A DNA stretch of 7,966 nt from NCBI GenBank assembly GCA_003157595.1, contig PMKB01000163.1, positions 1 through 7,966 of the forward strand, read 5' to 3'. Below are positions 6,075 through 7,966 of the stretch, piece by piece. Below the pieces are notes generated by a model. The model was given only the letters and a program-made list of their open reading frames with translations, ran no database searches and had not been told where the DNA came from. The DNA comes from Solirubrobacterales bacterium. GTDB taxonomy: Bacteria > Actinomycetota > Thermoleophilia > Solirubrobacterales > Solirubrobacteraceae. The position numbers were made by a program, and so were the translations under genes. The first letter of the stretch is position 1; every line of letters starts with the position of its first letter.

Positions 6075-6931
6075 TCGAGCAGCGCCTTCTGCGCGTGGCG
6101 GCGGTTCTCCGCCTGATCCCAGATCCGCTGGCGCGGGCCGTAGAGCACCTCGGCGGTGATCTCCTCGCCGGCGTGGGCGGGAAGATCGTGCAGCGCGATC
6201 GCCTCCGGAAGCGCGAGATCGAGCAGTGCGTCATCGACGCGGTAGGCCGCGAACGCGGCGCGGCGCGCGTCGGCGGTCTGCTCGTCGCCCATCGAGACCC
6301 ACACGTCGGTGTAGACCGCATGGGCGCCGCGCACCGCCTCCGCGGGATCGCGTACGAGCGTCGCGCCGCTACCCGGCTCCAGCTCATAACCCTCGGGCGA
6401 GGCGACAACCACCTCGAGCCCGGCGCGCGAGCCGATCAGCGCCAGCGAGCGCGCCACGTTGTTGCCATCGCCGACGTAGGCGACTCGCAATCCAGTCAGC
6501 GTTCCGAAGGTCTCGCGCAGCGTCAGCAGGTCGGCGAGTGCCTGGCAGGGATGGTGGCGGGCGGTGAGCATGTTGAAGACCGGGATCGAGCCGGCTTGCG
6601 CGAGCTCCTCGAGAACCGCCTGGGGCCCGGTCCGCACGCCGACGGCATCGAGGTGGCGCGAGAGCACGAGCACCGTGTCGCGCAGCGGCTCACCGCGCGA
6701 GAGCTGCAGCTCGTCGGGGCGCAGGATCAGCGGGTGGCCGCCCAGCTCGACGACGCCCACCTCGAAGGACACCCGCGTCCGCGTCGATGGCTTCTCGAAC
6801 ACCAGCCCCACGCAGCGCTCGTTGAGCGCCTGCGAGCTGCGCGGCGCCGCCTTCAGCTCGAGCGCCCGCTCGATCAGCGCGCCCAGTTCGGCGCTGTCCA
6901 GCTCAGTACCTGTGAGGAAATGCCGGGGCAT
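6059..6931 (-). CDS. argF: Ornithine carbamoyltransferase with HDLP in place of HCLP
   Basis: This encodes 290 residues, slightly shorter than the usual 300-330. OTC transfers the carbamoyl group of carbamoyl phosphate to ornithine, giving citrulline in arginine synthesis. The carbamoyl-phosphate motif STRTR is at 49-53, HPCQ at 127-130, GDGNNVARS at 154-162, and the ornithine-loop motif DVWVSMG at 209-215. The C-terminal ornithine-binding HCLP motif reads H248-D249-L250-P251: the conserved Cys is Asp (codon GAT). The C-terminal region ending DQAENRRHAQKALL is typical. The DxxxSMG motif separates it from aspartate carbamoyltransferase. ATG 6931 (MPRHFLTG) starts close to where family members do. 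No clear Shine-Dalgarno precedes it, and a TAATCT hexamer 13 nt upstream hints at a very short leader. No other arg gene is in the window. It heads an operon with the RNA methyltransferase. Confidence 0.92.
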   Translation of the reverse strand: MPRHFLTGTELDSAELGALIERALELKAAPRSSQALNERCVGLVFEKPSTRTRVSFEVGVVELGGHPLILRPDELQLSRGEPLRDTVLVLSRHLDAVGVRTGPQAVLEELAQAGSIPVFNMLTARHHPCQALADLLTLRETFGTLTGLRVAYVGDGNNVARSLALIGSRAGLEVVVASPEGYELEPGSGATLVRDPAEAVRGAHAVYTDVWVSMGDEQTADARRAAFAAYRVDDALLDLALPEAIALHDLPAHAGEEITAEVLYGPRQRIWDQAENRRHAQKALLEWLLP

Positions 6932-6944
6932 AGGCGAACCGGAC

Positions 6945-6950
6945 AGATTA
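6945..6950 (-). promoter_or_regulatory. Possible -10 element (TAATCT) upstream of the OTC gene
   Basis: TAATCT on the minus strand fits the TANNNT -10 pattern of actinobacterial promoters and lies 13 nt before the OTC ATG. That would place transcription start about 6 nt before the start codon, matching the lack of a Shine-Dalgarno. No convincing -35 hexamer sits at 16-18 nt, so this remains weak. Confidence 0.25.
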
Positions 6951-7143
6951 CTTCCACGCCGCCCTGCGCCGGTACGGGCTTTCAGTATTGGCTGCTGAAG
7001 CTCGACGGCGTATCGGGTGGTCTGGGACCAAGCCTGGCGACGCTGTTGCGCCAGCAGGTGGCAGGGCTGCCCGCGAGGTGCCGGGTCGTGTCCGGCGCCG
7101 GTCCGGGATCCAGCCGGCGTGCGCTCATTCCCGATCGGCGCTC
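6951..7143. other. Intergenic stretch between the SnoaL-like and OTC genes; no confident gene
   Basis: About 190 nt. One plus-strand frame is open from 6977 to a TAG at 7145-7147 but has no plausible start codon; its translation is discussed as a possible gene remnant. A 10-bp palindrome CCGGCGCCGG is at 7092-7101. The OTC promoter should be near 6940-7000 on the minus strand. Confidence 0.4.
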
Positions 7144-7632
7144 TTAGAACCGGATCCCGTAGCCCTGCAGCGCGAGCACGGCGCGGTTGCGCAGTGTGCC
7201 CGGACGGGGGATCAGGCCGAGCGCGATCGCGGCGCCGTAGGCGTCGTAGACGCCTCGCACGCGCCACAGGCGGGTGCGTCCGAGGTCCAGCTCGCACCAG
7301 AAGACGGCGTGCAGCTCGATCTCGCGGTGGCTGGCCGGGAGGCCGTCCAGGCCGCCGGTGTTGTGACCGACGGCGCGGACCGGAAGCGCGACGAAGCGGC
7401 CGTCCGAGAGGCGCTCGCCGGCGCTCGCGACGGCCACGTCGGGAAACGCCCGCCACAGGCGCTCCGCGTGCGCGGCCAGCGCCGGAACGCCGTGCAGCGG
7501 GTTGCGCGTGAGCGGGTCCTCGTAGTGCAGGTCGGGCGCGCACAGCGCCATGAACGCGCCGGAGTCGCCGCCCGACCAGGCAGCCTCCCACGCGTCGGCT
7601 AGTCGATCGACGCTCACACCAGGGCCGGCCAT
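7144..7632 (-). CDS. SnoaL-like / NTF2-fold protein (polyketide-cyclase-like)
   Basis: This encodes 162 residues. The sequence follows the SnoaL-like ester-cyclase pattern. An N-terminal helix (DRLADAWEAAWSGGDSGAF) precedes HYEDPLTRNPLHG (36-48) and WRAFPDV (60-66). VGHNTGGLDGLPAS (88-101) occupies the place of the usual GxHxGxxxGLPPTG. The end carries VYDAYGAAIALGLIPRP. The fold is a small alpha+beta cone with a hydrophobic pocket. Members range from aldol cyclases to proteins of unknown role, so no substrate can be assigned. ATG 7632 is preferred; in-frame GTG 7650 would add six residues. Neither has a clear Shine-Dalgarno. It is on the same strand as the OTC operon but is separated by 212 nt and is divergent from the partial gene at 7842. 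Confidence 0.8.
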   Translation of the reverse strand: MAGPGVSVDRLADAWEAAWSGGDSGAFMALCAPDLHYEDPLTRNPLHGVPALAAHAERLWRAFPDVAVASAGERLSDGRFVALPVRAVGHNTGGLDGLPASHREIELHAVFWCELDLGRTRLWRVRGVYDAYGAAIALGLIPRPGTLRNRAVLALQGYGIRF

Positions 7633-7841
7633 CGCGATCCATGCTGGCACACTTGCGCGGATGGAAGAGACGTCATGTCAATGCTCCGCGTGTGCGGCCG
7701 GCGAGCGCCGGATCGGGCGGAGCAAGGACGTAGGGACGAAGCGGCGGCCAGGCCACACCGACGATCGAGGACGCCGCATCCGCGATACCCCACGGGGCAC
7801 ACGCGATCCGTCGCCGCCGGACGTGCGTTGGGGGCATTGAG
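7633..7841. other. Divergent intergenic region; no confident gene
   Basis: About 200 nt between the starts of the SnoaL-like gene (minus) and the partial gene (plus); it should hold promoters for both. A 59-codon plus-strand frame runs from ATG 7661 to TGA 7840, ending one base before the next ATG. Its product (starting MEETSCQCSACAAGE, then Arg/Gly/Pro-rich) matches nothing I know and has no Shine-Dalgarno, so it is probably chance. CCGGCG (7698-7703) and CGCCGG (7706-7711) form a short inverted repeat. Confidence 0.4.
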
Positions 7842-7966
7842 ATGGCTTCCAACAGTGTTGACGGGCCACAGCGTCGCAAGCGGCGTCCGCCCGGCGTAGC
7901 CGGCGGCGAGCCCGACCGCTCGGAACGCCGCGACACCGCCGACGCAGAACCCAGCCGCTCGGAACG
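7842..7966 (+). CDS. Unrecognised protein, N-terminal 41 residues only; runs off the window
   Basis: The frame is open from ATG 7842 to the last base. GGGGG at 7830-7834 lies seven bases upstream and may serve as a poor Shine-Dalgarno. The visible part begins MASNSVDGPQRRKRRPPG and is very hydrophilic (Arg, Glu, Asp, Ser, Pro), with no membrane segment or signal peptide. It looks like a disordered N-terminal extension. The 12-nt sequence CCGCTCGGAACG occurs twice, at 7916-7927 and 7955-7966, exactly 39 nt apart and in frame, so RSER recurs with a 13-residue period. Third positions are moderately GC-rich, compatible with coding. No function can be suggested from what is visible. Confidence 0.5.
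   Translation, partial: MASNSVDGPQRRKRRPPGVAGGEPDRSERRDTADAEPSRSE

Noticed and set aside
5990..7147. 385-codon plus-strand frame opposite the OTC gene
   Set aside because: Mostly antisense to OTC with no protein-like motifs; only the last 57 codons, outside OTC, were considered separately.
6059..7642. 527-codon minus frame that would make OTC an N-terminally extended protein
   Set aside because: The extra 237 residues overlap the SnoaL-like gene in another frame and are Arg-rich noise; OTC homology begins at the Met at 6931.
7661..7840. 59-codon ORF with a CQCSAC cysteine cluster
   Set aside because: No Shine-Dalgarno and no known family; the remaining sequence is Arg/Gly/Pro-rich as expected by chance at this GC content.
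1..7966. CRISPR array, tRNA/rRNA, insertion sequence or phage genes
   Set aside because: No spaced direct repeats, no tRNA-like cloverleaf or rRNA conserved stretches noticed, and no transposase or integrase-like proteins among the coding frames.

Overview
The window is high-GC DNA (roughly 70% by eye) with GC-rich third codon positions, tightly packed genes, GTG/ATG starts and frequent 1-4 nt gene overlaps. The recognisable proteins (an actinobacterial-type inositol-3-phosphate synthase tail, OTC, a TRAM/RNA m5U methyltransferase) point to an actinobacterium, possibly a deep-branching one such as Thermoleophilia/Solirubrobacterales. The lineage is inferred from flavour only; no rRNA or other marker is present.

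Layout, left to right. (1) Plus strand, 1-327: the last 108 residues of myo-inositol-3-phosphate synthase (Ino1), followed by a strong hairpin. (2) Plus strand, 429-2977: a two-gene unit joined by a TGATG stop/start. The first gene encodes an unusual 631-residue protein with a degenerate GT-B/GT4 glycosyltransferase-like half and an intact PHP-type metallophosphoesterase half. The second encodes a divergent uracil-DNA-glycosylase-superfamily protein that keeps four putative Fe-S cysteines but has altered active-site motifs. (3) 2978-3154: a convergent intergenic stretch with three inverted repeats. (4) Minus strand, 3155-3547: a small single-domain cupin with an excellent Shine-Dalgarno. (5) Minus strand, 6931 down to 3769: a compact three-gene operon of ornithine carbamoyltransferase, then an RlmD/TrmA-family RNA uracil-C5 methyltransferase, then a PIG3-type NAD(P)H:quinone oxidoreductase, with overlapping stop/start junctions. 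(6) Minus strand, 7144-7632: a SnoaL-like/NTF2-fold protein. (7) Plus strand, 7842-7966: the 5' end of a divergent, hydrophilic, unrecognised gene running off the window.

Most of this is ordinary chromosomal housekeeping: inositol, arginine, RNA modification and redox genes. No mobile element, CRISPR array, tRNA or rRNA is visible. The most interesting object is the GT-like/PHP fusion beside ino1. Inositol-based lipid and thiol pathways in actinobacteria pair a GT4 enzyme with a phosphatase step, so a GT-scaffold fused to a phosphoesterase in this position suggests a testable role in inositol-phosphate metabolism. Secondary oddities are an OTC whose ornithine-binding HCLP motif reads HDLP, an RNA methyltransferase without the usual Fe-S cysteines, and the UDG-like protein with a non-canonical active site.
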